The notes under the pieces: model-generated
Told to the model about the DNA's origin: nothing
The model's input: only the letters and a program-made list of their open reading frames with translations
Databases searched by the model: none
Source: Planctomycetota bacterium
GTDB taxonomy: Bacteria > Planctomycetota > Planctomycetia > Pirellulales > Pirellulaceae
Assembly (NCBI GenBank): GCA_024277285.1
Contig: JAJRVM010000177.1
Location: 1-10,011, forward strand
Length of the DNA stretch: 10,011 bases
Direction of reading: 5' to 3'
Part shown: piece by piece, positions 1 through 5,653 of the stretch
Position numbering within the stretch: position 1 is the stretch's first letter
Layout of the letters: the number at the start of each line of letters is the position of its first letter
Program-made: the position numbers and the translations under genes

Positions 1-101
1 AAGAAACTGGTGTTTGTGCAAGTCGTTGAATTACATACAGTTGCGGGTGATCTCTGCGCCGCCCCTGCGCGTTGTTCCAGAAAGCTCGCATTTTGAAATG
101 A

Positions 102-710
102 GTGCAAAGCCTTTCGCCGTCACGGCTTAAGCCCGAATATGCATTTCAAGTTAGGTTTAGTCTAGAGGTCACGATTGTCAAAGTGACAGATCCAGAAGAT
201 CAAAAACACCTTGGCAATTTCGCAAAAGGATTCATTGTTGGTTACAGCGCGTCTAAGGGAGTCTGTCAGGGGCCCTGCGAGAGTATTACCCTGACTCAGG
301 CATGGACATTTGGAAGGGGCCTCTGGCGTTATGGGCCAGAATTCGATTACGAGGATGAGCCGATTAATGGTGGGCGAACCTATCCGATTTTCGACCGACC
401 ATCGCCTGACATACCGATTTCAATGATAGATCGCCCATTCCATGAATCCTTCAGTTGCAACCGTTGGCAAATGACCGTGTGCGCAATTTGCACGACCCGG
501 TTGGTTGATGCCAGTGGGAGGCGTGTGATAGTAATTGAGCAAGTGTTGGGATGCATCACTTTCAAATGGCAAGACCTCAAGGGCGACCCCACATTGATCC
601 ACGGTGGCAGAAAATATAAGCACCCTTCATCAGCGAACGGTATTCCCGCTGTCCTACCGGCTTATCCCTGGGGTGACGCCTTAAAAAAACGCAAGAACAC
701 ATCAGGGTAG
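102..710 (+). CDS. Hypothetical protein, 202 residues, beta-rich composition
   Basis: The frame starts at GTG 102, directly after an in-frame TGA at 99-101, so no longer start is possible. An ATG at 98 lies in another frame and stops after ten codons. No clear Shine-Dalgarno site precedes the GTG. The protein alternates polar and hydrophobic residues, suggesting mostly beta strands. It has a CxxxC pair (VCQGPC, residues 54-59), a CxxC (CAIC, 127-130), and a basic Gly/Pro-rich tail. No signal peptide or membrane helix is visible. The DRPSPDIP stretch followed by SFSCNRWQMTVCAIC recalls beta-rich proteins with a 'D-x-P ... F-x-x-Y/W' core that are common in planctomycetes, but I cannot name a family. 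It is 45 bp upstream of the next plus-strand gene and could be cotranscribed with it. A GTG right after a stop may mean that an original N-terminus was lost. Confidence 0.62.
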   Translation: MQSLSPSRLKPEYAFQVRFSLEVTIVKVTDPEDQKHLGNFAKGFIVGYSASKGVCQGPCESITLTQAWTFGRGLWRYGPEFDYEDEPINGGRTYPIFDRPSPDIPISMIDRPFHESFSCNRWQMTVCAICTTRLVDASGRRVIVIEQVLGCITFKWQDLKGDPTLIHGGRKYKHPSSANGIPAVLPAYPWGDALKKRKNTSG

Positions 711-755
711 AGCTGCAACCACAGTGACGAGCTAATCGGGCAAAGGGAGTGCATG

Positions 756-1115
756 ATGGTGTGTTCACGAATGAACCGGGAGATAGCCGTGGATGTCTCG
801 TTTGCAGTTGGTGCGCAAATCGTGGCGATTTGGTTCCTTCGGACATATAGTAAAGTCGTTTTTCTCCATCTTCCACACGTCGTAGATCACGTTTATCTGG
901 CAGTAATTCACAGGTTGTTCTTGAATCATTGGCACACCACATTGATCGTACCGTGTCTTACCGTTGTACTCGGTGTTGTGTTGGCACGTATGGATCGTCC
1001 AATTGGGGTGCGCATCCTGTGTCAATTCAGTTGGCTTTTCGCGCTAGCACTTGTGTGTGTTTCGGTTGTTGTGTGGGAGTTTGCATATGTGCATACGGTC
1101 CGTTTGTATGATTGA
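756..1115 (+). CDS. Small membrane protein of unknown function, 119 residues
   Basis: Two adjacent ATGs stand at 753 and 756. An AAAGGGAG site ends at 749, which leaves 3 nt before the first ATG and 6 nt before the second, so 756 is preferred. Three hydrophobic segments are visible: VSFAVGAQIVAIWFL near residues 13-27, LIVPCLTVVLGVVL in the middle, and FSWLFALALVCVSVVVWEF near the C-terminus. The loop between the first and second segments carries several histidines (HLPHVVDH, HWH). The C-terminus VRLYD is short and hydrophilic. This is an integral inner-membrane protein with about three helices. I do not recognise a family. The clear Shine-Dalgarno site and short gap after the upstream gene suggest a two-gene unit. 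Confidence 0.65.
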   Translation: MVCSRMNREIAVDVSFAVGAQIVAIWFLRTYSKVVFLHLPHVVDHVYLAVIHRLFLNHWHTTLIVPCLTVVLGVVLARMDRPIGVRILCQFSWLFALALVCVSVVVWEFAYVHTVRLYD

Positions 1116-1210
1116 CCGGTTGGAACAAGAACGCCGGTTGCCCATCATAGGTAAGGCTCACATAAGGGCAGCCGCGTCCAGTATTAACGGTTGAACAGCA
1201 AAAACCTCCC

Positions 1211-1460
1211 TATTGGCGCACGCGTTGCCTATGGGGAGTTAGACGGAAGTCGTTTCTTTCTCAGACGACGTTTCGAGCCACCAGAAGTCATCGCGTAATA
1301 GACGTGTGGCAGGTGTGGGCGTCGTGATAACGTCTGCCACCCGCCGCTCTATTGGCACACGGGTGGCCTGAAGGGAGTTAAACGAAAGCAGCGTCTCTCT
1401 CACGCAGCGCTGTTGAGCGTCAGAAATGACGGAGTGACAGACGTGTGACAGGCGGGTGGC
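1211..1460 (+). repeat. Degenerate direct repeat, two copies of ~110 bp
   Basis: Copy 1 (1211-1320) and copy 2 (1350-1460) align almost without gaps over their length, at roughly two thirds to three quarters identity. Shared landmarks in the same order are TATTGGC, GGGAGTTA, a pyrimidine-rich TTTCTCA/TCTCTCA segment, CAGAA, and AGACGTGTG followed by CAGG. The period is about 139 bp. The level of divergence suggests an old duplication or two members of a dispersed repeat family. No open frame is conserved between the copies, so a noncoding repeat is more likely than a duplicated gene. Confidence 0.6.
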
Positions 1461-1461
1461 A
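1335..1461. repeat. 11-bp perfect inverted repeats bounding a 127-bp unit
   Basis: TGCCACCCGCC at 1335-1345 and GGCGGGTGGCA at 1451-1461 are exact reverse complements. They bracket the second copy of the degenerate direct repeat. The arrangement resembles the ends of a small non-autonomous element (MITE-like), but no target-site duplication is evident immediately outside the arms. Chance pairing of GC-rich sequence cannot be excluded. Confidence 0.4.
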
Positions 1462-1789
1462 CTGCCTGAGTGAGCGAGAGTCGGCGTAACAGCATTCCAT
1501 TCGCACGCGAGTTTGTTCGGCGACAATTACTTTTCCCCTTTAGCGACAATTATAATTACCGGGTGGTTTTCTTGTTTTTGGTGCCAGCGTTCTTTCTCGC
1601 GGCGGCGGTCTTTGCCTTTGCCTTATCAAGCCGATAGCTGGATACGTTTTGTTCCAAGAACAAGAATAGGCAATGAACCTGACCGCGTGCCTCTGGCCTG
1701 GAATGGATCCACGTCTTGATGCGGCCTCGGCAGCATGGCGGTGTGATGGAACGTTGTGCGCTCGGCCGTGTTTGTGATGGTGCCTGTCA

Positions 1790-1856
1790 CCCAGGCCTCC
1801 GCGCGCCTTCGGCTTGCTCCGACCTGGGCTTCCATAGCAGCGGCCCTTCGGGCCGC
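1790..1856. repeat. Pair of GC-rich hairpins
   Basis: The first hairpin pairs CCCAGG (1790-1795) with CCTGGG (1823-1828) and holds a smaller GCC-TTC-GGC stem inside (1805-1813). The second is a perfect 7-bp stem with a TTC loop, GCGGCCC (1840-1846) against GGGCCGC (1850-1856). Neither is followed by a T-run on either strand, so neither looks like a classic intrinsic terminator. They resemble REP-type intergenic palindromes. Confidence 0.5.
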
Positions 1857-1933
1857 ACGCGTCAGGCCGCATTGGCATGTGACACGTGCATGGCATCGAC
1901 CGTGTGGCACTCTCGATTGGTACGACCATACAG

Positions 1934-1960
1934 GTAGCTCGGGAATCTTTCCCGAGCATG
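1934..1960 (+). repeat. 21-nt hairpin repeat, copy A
   Basis: The core at 1937-1957 has perfect 9-bp arms, GCTCGGGAA and TTCCCGAGC, around a TCT loop. The 27-bp segment including GTA before it and ATG after it matches 5255-5281 at 23 of 27 positions. Two of the four differences are a paired A-T to T-A swap at the innermost base pair, and one turns a C-G pair into a T-G (wobble) pair, so the fold is preserved. Confidence 0.7.
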
Positions 1961-2027
1961 GAGAGGCCTTCATCTGCAGAGGCATTTCGATTGCGGTGAA
2001 GTTGGCACAAAATGTTGGCCGCCTTAC

Positions 2028-2048
2028 GCCTGGGATGGAATCCCAGGC
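2028..2048. repeat. 21-nt hairpin repeat, related copy
   Basis: Perfect 9-bp arms, GCCTGGGAT and ATCCCAGGC, surround a GGA loop. The geometry is the same (9-3-9) as the hairpins at 1937-1957 and 5258-5278, and the GGGA/TCCC inner stem is shared. It lies 31 bp beyond the 3' end of the minus-strand hydrolase. No T-run follows, so termination by it would be non-canonical. Confidence 0.65.
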
Positions 2049-2078
2049 CACAGGTAGTGCCCGGAGGGCCGATGCCGC

Positions 2079-3260
2079 TCAGCCTCCAGCGGGGAGACTG
2101 CCGAGAAAGGTGTCCAGGAGGCGAGCGAACTCGTCAGGCTGCTCGATCGGCGGTGAATGGCCACATTGGTCGATGAAGGCCAACTGGGCATGTGTGATGC
2201 GCTCGCGGAACTGTTCGGCCACAAATGGTGGAGTGATCGAGTCGTTTCGGCCCCAGACGATCAACGTCGGTACGTTCACGTCTGCCAATTCTTCGTACAT
2301 GTGACGATCACGCGTTGCTTTGGAGACCTTGAGCAAGAATCGACGGTACTGGCGATCTTGCAACATCGAGTAAACGTTGTCGACCAGCTCGTCCGTCACA
2401 TGCACCGGATCGTGAAAGACGTCGGTCGCCTGTTGACGAATGGTGTCGCGGCAAACTCGCAGTCGTTTGCCGTTGGTAACATTGCGTTCAAACAGTCCCG
2501 CGCTGCCAGCGAGAATCAGCGCTTGAATGCGTTTGGGGTCGCGCAAGCAGAAATCAACCGCAACCTGGCCGCCCAACGAATTGCCACACAATACGGCCTC
2601 GTCAAATCCCATCTCGTCGAAGAAGCTCTCGACGTGGTCGGTCAATTGGCCGATCGAATGGAACGCCTTGTGCTGGCGGTCCTGATGCGGATCGATCGGG
2701 AACTGGAGCGCAAAAAAGCGATAGCGGTCGGCAAGGTCCTCCATGATCCGGCGCCAATTTGCGGGGCTGCCGAACAGCCCATGCAAGAAAACGACGTTCA
2801 TTCGCCCAGTCCCGAGTTCATCGAACTGGAACTCGCTCGGTCGATGGGACGTAGGATTCTCACGGGTGCGGTTTACAGGTGCGGACAATGCGTGGGACCT
2901 CCGGTCAAATACAGTTGTTACCGTGTCACGCATCGGCGCGCCGACAGGGCATGTTTGTGACAAAAAGCAACAATCTGCGGTTATTCCACCGCTGTCGCTT
3001 GGGGCATGCCGGTTGTACGGATCGAATGCGTAAACTGAATGAAATGCCGAGCGTCGATGGTGCTGGTTCATGACCGCGTCGTGGCGCTGCTGTGCTCCTT
3101 CGGCTGTCGACGCCTTACGTGTCAACCCTTCCATGATGGACGGAACGACTGCCGCGATCGCTGCCCGAGTGGCGTCTTCATCAGCACTCAGGTTCTTGCT
3201 AATTGTCTGGGTTGTGGAATCATCTAATTGCTGGCCGACTAACTCAACAAGCGATGGCAT
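2079..3260 (-). CDS. Alpha/beta hydrolase with a fused N-terminal DUF937 fragment
   Basis: One open frame of 393 residues runs from ATG 3260 to TGA 2079. Residues 1-68 match the N-terminus of DUF937 (YidB-like) proteins; ~85 residues of low-complexity linker follow. From MNVVFLHGLFGSP (about residue 154) a complete alpha/beta hydrolase begins. It has the oxyanion HGLFG motif, the nucleophile elbow GNSLGG (Ser 228), the acid in GRNDSITPP (Asp 340) and the catalytic His in CGHSPPIEQP (His 368). The reaction is ester or C-C bond hydrolysis of an unknown substrate, probably cytoplasmic. Hydrolases of this type normally start close to the HGLFG strand, so initiation at ATG 2933 or 2801 is plausible, leaving DUF937 as a remnant. 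The open frame continues upstream to a possible start at 3419, but that extension looks non-coding. No good Shine-Dalgarno site precedes any of these starts. The hydrolase call is secure; the start is not. Confidence 0.85.
   Translation of the reverse strand: MPSLVELVGQQLDDSTTQTISKNLSADEDATRAAIAAVVPSIMEGLTRKASTAEGAQQRHDAVMNQHHRRSAFHSVYAFDPYNRHAPSDSGGITADCCFLSQTCPVGAPMRDTVTTVFDRRSHALSAPVNRTRENPTSHRPSEFQFDELGTGRMNVVFLHGLFGSPANWRRIMEDLADRYRFFALQFPIDPHQDRQHKAFHSIGQLTDHVESFFDEMGFDEAVLCGNSLGGQVAVDFCLRDPKRIQALILAGSAGLFERNVTNGKRLRVCRDTIRQQATDVFHDPVHVTDELVDNVYSMLQDRQYRRFLLKVSKATRDRHMYEELADVNVPTLIVWGRNDSITPPFVAEQFRERITHAQLAFIDQCGHSPPIEQPDEFARLLDTFLGSLPAGG
3057..3260 (-). pseudogene. DUF937 (YidB-like) N-terminal fragment fused into the hydrolase frame
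   Basis: From ATG 3260 the product begins MPSLVELVGQQLDD and continues through ISKNLSADEDATRAAIAAV, then MEGLTRKAS and GAQQRHDAV. This is the usual start of DUF937 proteins: a short helix, a Gln/Leu-rich helix, an 'A-x-x-A-I-A-A-x-x-P' helix, then 'A-S-x-x-x-G-A-Q'. The similarity ends near NQHH (about residue 68). Family members continue with a Gly-rich second half that is absent here. The frame runs on without a stop into unrelated linker and the hydrolase. I infer a deletion that removed the DUF937 C-terminus and possibly the intergenic region. Whether the fragment is translated is unknown. Confidence 0.6.
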
Positions 3261-3684
3261 GTTCGTTTGACTCTCCGAGCGCTGTTTTTTGCCGTCATCT
3301 TCTTTGCCCTTCTCTCCCGTGGCGCTCATGGACGACGCGTCTGGTGGTGCTCCTTGGAGGGCAAAGAAAATGATGGGCAAAAAAGAACAGAACGGTCCAT
3401 GTCCTTCTTGCCCGTGCATTGCTGCCCTCGGCTGCTAGCTGCTTGCGCGCGGCACCTCATCGGCCCTCTACGCGCGGAACAAAGACGGGATCAACAACTC
3501 CACCAGCGAAGACCGACTTATTAGCAGCCCGGGCGGGGTTCAAGAGATAGTCGCAATGGGCGCGGTTACGCTGGACAAGTAACTTGAGACTTTGGACGCC
3601 TATTCGGGTCAGCCAGTCTAAGGCGTAGCAAACGACCGTTCATAATCGTTTCACGCGATCAGTGGACCTGAATTGGATATTACG
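3261..3684. other. 424-bp gap with no convincing gene
   Basis: Part of this stretch (to 3419) is an upstream open extension of the DUF937-hydrolase frame, with no recognisable protein similarity. The rest contains only short overlapping frames with Arg- and Cys-rich products. I saw no strong promoter, hairpin or RNA gene. Confidence 0.5.
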
Positions 3685-4134
3685 TCAGCTCCCTTGTTGG
3701 CGTCCATCGGCGTTGAGAAGCGGTTCCTTTTCCAGGCCATCAATTTCAGTCTGCAACCAGGCGCGGGCGAATGCCCAGTCGCGATCAGCCGTCGAACTCG
3801 AAATCCCCAAAGCTTCGGCGGCTTGTTCGTTCGTGAGTCCCGTGAAAAACCTCAGCTTCACTAACTCGCACTTGATCTTGTGCGTCCGTTCCAAGCGTGC
3901 CAGCGCCTGGTCCAATGCCAACAGCCGTTCCGGACGGCTGATGGCTGGATGAACGATTCGATCGAGCTCGATCCGTTGGCGGCCACCGCCCCGCTTCTGA
4001 GCGTTTTTCATGCGGGCGACGTCCACCAAGATGCGGCGCATTGCTTCCGCCGCAGCGGCAAAGAAGTGCCTTCGACCGCCGTTCCCTCTTGGAAGACGTT
4101 CTGTAGCTGGCCAGTCATGGCTCTGCCGGGGCAA
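3685..4134 (-). pseudogene. Truncated ECF-type sigma factor (Sigma70_ECF family), C-terminal part
   Basis: From [16 protein letters not shown] (residues 23-38) onward the protein follows the Pfam Sigma70_ECF family of planctomycetes: a basic KRGGGRQR stretch (47-54), [12 protein letters not shown] (71-82), then region 4 with [23 protein letters not shown] (90-112) and a recognition helix ending in DWAFARAWL. Full-length members have ~180-190 residues and a sigma-2 region before [10 protein letters not shown] that binds core polymerase and melts the -10 element. Here that region is gone. Homology fades about 20 bp before a tandem 66-bp array starts at 4103, and the only available start (TTG 4134) lies inside the first repeat unit. 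An in-frame TAA upstream in the repeat blocks any longer frame. Region 4 itself looks intact. A functioning sigma factor is unlikely; a region-4-only peptide could in principle still bind DNA. Confidence 0.8.
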
Positions 4135-4300
4135 GCCCGGACGGTGGCCTTCTTGTTAGGATGGTACGGTAGCTGGCCAGTCATGGCTCCGCCGGGGCAA
4201 GCCCGGACGGTGGCCTTCTTGTTAGAATGGTACGGTAGCTGGCCAGTCATGGCCCCGCCGGGACGAGCCCGGACGGTGGCCTTCTTGTTGTTACTATCGG
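4103..4300. repeat. Three-copy 66-bp tandem repeat array
   Basis: Copies lie at 4103-4168, 4169-4234 and 4235-4300, back to back with no spacers. Copies 1 and 2 differ at two positions. Copy 3 has a few changes and diverges in its last ~10 bases. Each unit starts GTAGCTGGCCAGTCATGG and holds a short hairpin, CCGGG with CCCGG. Its loop is GCAAG in copies 1-2 and ACGAG in copy 3, so the stem is conserved while the loop varies. The unit is 22 codons long and is open on the minus strand in one frame as a 22-residue repeat (core [18 protein letters not shown]), probably by chance. The array replaces the N-terminal part of the sigma gene. Confidence 0.92.
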
Positions 4301-4323
4301 TGCAATCGAGTGGCGTGGCCTGT

Positions 4324-4539
4324 TTACTGAGCGTTCGCTTTGGCGAGTAGGTTTTGCGAAAACGTTAGTGCCCGTTGGTGATAACCGCGAACTACGGCCA
4401 GTTGCTTGGGGTCGAGCAGATTCGCGCGCGCGGCTGCTTCACGCGTCCAGTCGAGGAAGGACTGCACCGACTCTTTGCTGATCCGCCGCTCCGCGGAGCC
4501 AATCTCGACATAAAGCGAATCGTGTCTATTGCGATTCAT
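4324..4539 (-). CDS. Small hypothetical protein, 71 residues, helical
   Basis: ATG 4539 is preceded on the minus strand by GAGAAAGG with 9 nt between AAGG and the ATG, a reasonable ribosome site. A TTG at 4548 would lie within that spacing and is less likely. The product begins MNRNRHDSLYVEIG, has a Ser/Glu/Arg-rich middle, and appears mostly alpha-helical (SVQSFLDWTREAAARANL, then QLAVVRGYHQRALTF). No signal peptide or membrane helix is seen. It starts 42 bp after the stop of the NfeD-like gene on the same strand, with a 12-bp palindrome between them, so the two are probably one transcript. I do not recognise a family. Composition and the ribosome site make it a likely real gene. Confidence 0.6.
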   Translation of the reverse strand: MNRNRHDSLYVEIGSAERRISKESVQSFLDWTREAAARANLLDPKQLAVVRGYHQRALTFSQNLLAKANAQ

Positions 4540-4556
4540 GCTGGACAACCTTTCTC

Positions 4557-4568
4557 ACGTGGCCACGT
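4557..4568. promoter_or_regulatory. 12-bp perfect palindrome between nfeD-like gene and small ORF
   Basis: ACGTGGCCACGT is a perfect palindrome in the 42-bp gap between two minus-strand genes, overlapped by a direct repeat of CTCACG (4554-4559 and 4569-4574). It could be an operator or simply a chance GC-rich palindrome. No regulator is evident nearby. Confidence 0.3.
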
Positions 4569-4581
4569 CTCACGCCCCCCC

Positions 4582-5163
4582 CTATTCTGATGTAGCATCA
4601 ATGCGCCGAACCAGCAGACTCCGATTCTTGGCCCCGGTCACGACCACGGTCTCGCCAGAATCCAAGTAAGCCCCATTTTCGGATGTGGCGATATGTTGCG
4701 CACCGCCAAGAGTGACTTCGCCAGCTGGCTTCAGAGCGGACGACGTTGTGGCACGCGCGCCAATGTATCGCGTGAGGTCACTCCGTTGAGCGTGGCTCCT
4801 GGCAGCGATCCGGGAGTGTCCAGGGAACACGTCTTCGCGCGCCGGAAACCCGAGCACGTATTGCTGGATTACCCAGAGAAATGCGATTCCCGGAAGGCCA
4901 AGGAAACTGTCACCCCAGGCCAACAGCAACAGTAACGCCAAAGCTGCCATTGGGATCCAAATTGCGATATCAAGAAGGCCACATGCGCCGAGCAGAATTC
5001 CGACGACCACAGCCAGCCGTACGACAACCAGTCGCGTAGTCTCAGGAGTTTTCGTAACGCGTGCTTGGTCGCTGTGATGAACCCATCTGAGCGTGAAGGC
5101 CGCACAACTCGTGAAAGCCACGATGGCAATGATCGAGTCGGTCAGTGGCGAAAAACTAGGCAT
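4582..5163 (-). CDS. NfeD-like membrane protein with C-terminal OB-fold domain
   Basis: Residues 9-27 form a first membrane helix. Residues 44-82 and 83-104 are strongly hydrophobic and contain two or three more helices (LVVVRLAVVVGILLGACGLL, WIPMAALALLLLLAWG). After a soluble linker, residues ~133-188 match the NfeD C-terminal OB-fold: YIGARATTSSALKPAGEV, then a short loop, GAYLDSGETVVVTG and a final strand SLLVRRID. The 'LKPAGEV ... G.YLDSG..V.V....N..LVR' pattern is diagnostic of that domain. NfeD proteins usually act with membrane stomatin-like proteins (SPFH family) and membrane proteases, but no stomatin gene is present in this window. ATG 5163 is the first start, with a weak AGGCGG upstream. 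The small ORF at 4539 follows closely on the same strand. Confidence 0.78.
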   Translation of the reverse strand: MPSFSPLTDSIIAIVAFTSCAAFTLRWVHHSDQARVTKTPETTRLVVVRLAVVVGILLGACGLLDIAIWIPMAALALLLLLAWGDSFLGLPGIAFLWVIQQYVLGFPAREDVFPGHSRIAARSHAQRSDLTRYIGARATTSSALKPAGEVTLGGAQHIATSENGAYLDSGETVVVTGAKNRSLLVRRIDATSE

Positions 5164-5228
5164 CTATGGCCGCCTATGCACAGTGGGTGAATTCGCTCTT
5201 AGCTTACTCCAGGGAGGACGTTAAGGGA

Positions 5229-5363
5229 AGATCCAGACAGCCTGGTTTCGACTTGTAGCTTGGGATTCCATCCCGAGCATGAACAGGTTCAAGGCTCCAG
5301 AAAGCCATCTATTGCCACCGAGCCAGGAACGGAGACTCAAAGAACCAGACAGCCTGATTTCGA
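5229..5363. repeat. 23-bp direct repeats flanking a hairpin-bearing 89-bp insert
   Basis: Segments 5229-5251 and 5341-5363 match at 21 of 23 positions; both contain CCAGACAGCCTG and end TTTCGA. The period is 112 bp. Between them lies a member of the 21-nt hairpin family (5258-5278). The right-hand copy begins exactly where sulfatase homology stops, so this unit is probably what interrupted that gene. Confidence 0.65.
5255..5281 (+). repeat. 21-nt hairpin repeat, copy B
   Basis: The core at 5258-5278 has arms GCTTGGGAT and ATCCCGAGC around a TCC loop, with one T-G position that would be a G-U wobble in RNA. The surrounding 27 bp match 1934-1960 at 23 of 27 positions, including GTA before and CATG after the core. 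The innermost pair is T-A here and A-T in copy A. Confidence 0.7.
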
Positions 5364-5512
5364 TGATCAGTAGCACGTTCGGCCTGCGATGCTCCCCGGC
5401 TGTCACGCCGCACTTTGCGAGTCCACAATACACAACTACGGTGATCGCGAAACAGAACCACGCTCGAGCTGTTTGTTGGAACATGTTCCCCGGCTTTCAT
5501 TCTCTTTTCAAA

Positions 5513-5555
5513 GGTCATGCCACTCTGCTCTAGATTTACGCCAGATAGCATGACC
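5513..5555. promoter_or_regulatory. 8-bp inverted repeat upstream of the sulfatase remnant
   Basis: GGTCATGC (5513-5520) and GCATGACC (5548-5555) are exact reverse complements separated by 27 bp. They lie 29-71 bp upstream of the remnant's ATG on the minus strand. This could be a remnant operator or a loose hairpin; nothing else supports a function. Confidence 0.3.
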
Positions 5556-5604
5556 ACGGAAGCTTTGCGGCACGAGGGCCGCTACGCCTTCACACCTTGC
5601 AGTC

Positions 5605-5623
5605 GCGCCGCGATCAGCGGCGC
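5605..5623 (-). terminator. GC-rich hairpin just past the aquaporin stop
   Basis: Arms GCGCCGC (5605-5611) and GCGGCGC (5617-5623) pair perfectly around a 5-nt loop. The hairpin starts 30 bp beyond the stop of the minus-strand aquaporin gene. No T-run follows on that strand, so it is a possible but atypical terminator or an mRNA-stabilising 3' hairpin. Confidence 0.35.
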
Positions 5624-5653
5624 CAGTATAACGTTCATTCGGCCGCAGAAGGG

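Larger units (their letters stand above)
1116..2078. other. 963-bp gene-poor stretch rich in repeats and hairpins
   Basis: Open frames exist here on both strands, but their products are rich in Arg, Ser, His and Cys, show no recognisable domain, and overlap one another. I call none of them a gene. The region holds a degenerate direct repeat (1211-1460), an 11-bp inverted repeat (1335-1345 with 1451-1461), hairpins at 1790-1828 and 1840-1856, and two members of the 21-nt hairpin family (1937-1957 and 2028-2048). One short plus-strand frame (1500-1637) encodes a strongly hydrophobic segment and is treated as a finding. Confidence 0.7.
5221..5484 (-). pseudogene. Sulfatase, N-terminal remnant
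   Basis: The frame starts at ATG 5484 with a signal peptide (Phe/Ala/Val-rich core CFAITVVVYCGLAKC, residues 11-25) and reaches RRPNVLLII (33-41), the first beta strand of arylsulfatase-type enzymes. In intact members this strand runs straight into an Asp-Asp metal-binding pair. Here the next codons encode EIRLSGS, derived from a 23-bp repeat (5341-5363). The remaining ~45 residues are translated repeat DNA, including the second repeat copy. All catalytic residues are missing, including the Cys/Ser that becomes formylglycine. Full-length sulfatases have 450-550 residues, and no remainder is visible downstream, where the NfeD-like gene lies. An exported peptide of 87 residues could be made but would have no sulfatase activity. 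Confidence 0.7.

Noticed and set aside
1840..1856. Intrinsic terminator
   Set aside because: The stem is strong, but no T-run follows on either strand; the same applies to the hairpins at 2028-2048, 6704-6724 and 7361-7381.
1540..2304. Long overlapping frames on both strands (1540-2010 and 1626-2051 minus, 1756-2304 plus)
   Set aside because: They overlap each other, run through hairpin repeats, have Arg/Ala/His-rich products and show no family motif.
2157..2960. Plus-strand frame of 267 codons
   Set aside because: It is antisense to the alpha/beta hydrolase, whose catalytic motifs are unambiguous on the minus strand.
3261..3419. Start of the DUF937-hydrolase frame at 3419
   Set aside because: DUF937 proteins begin at the MPSLVELV segment (ATG 3260). 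The upstream extension has no similarity and no ribosome site.
4103..4300. CRISPR array
   Set aside because: The 66-bp units abut directly with no unique spacers, and no cas gene is nearby.
5309..5557. Minus-strand frame of 82 codons overlapping the sulfatase remnant
   Set aside because: It is out of frame with the recognisable signal peptide and RRPNVLLII strand and has no domain of its own.
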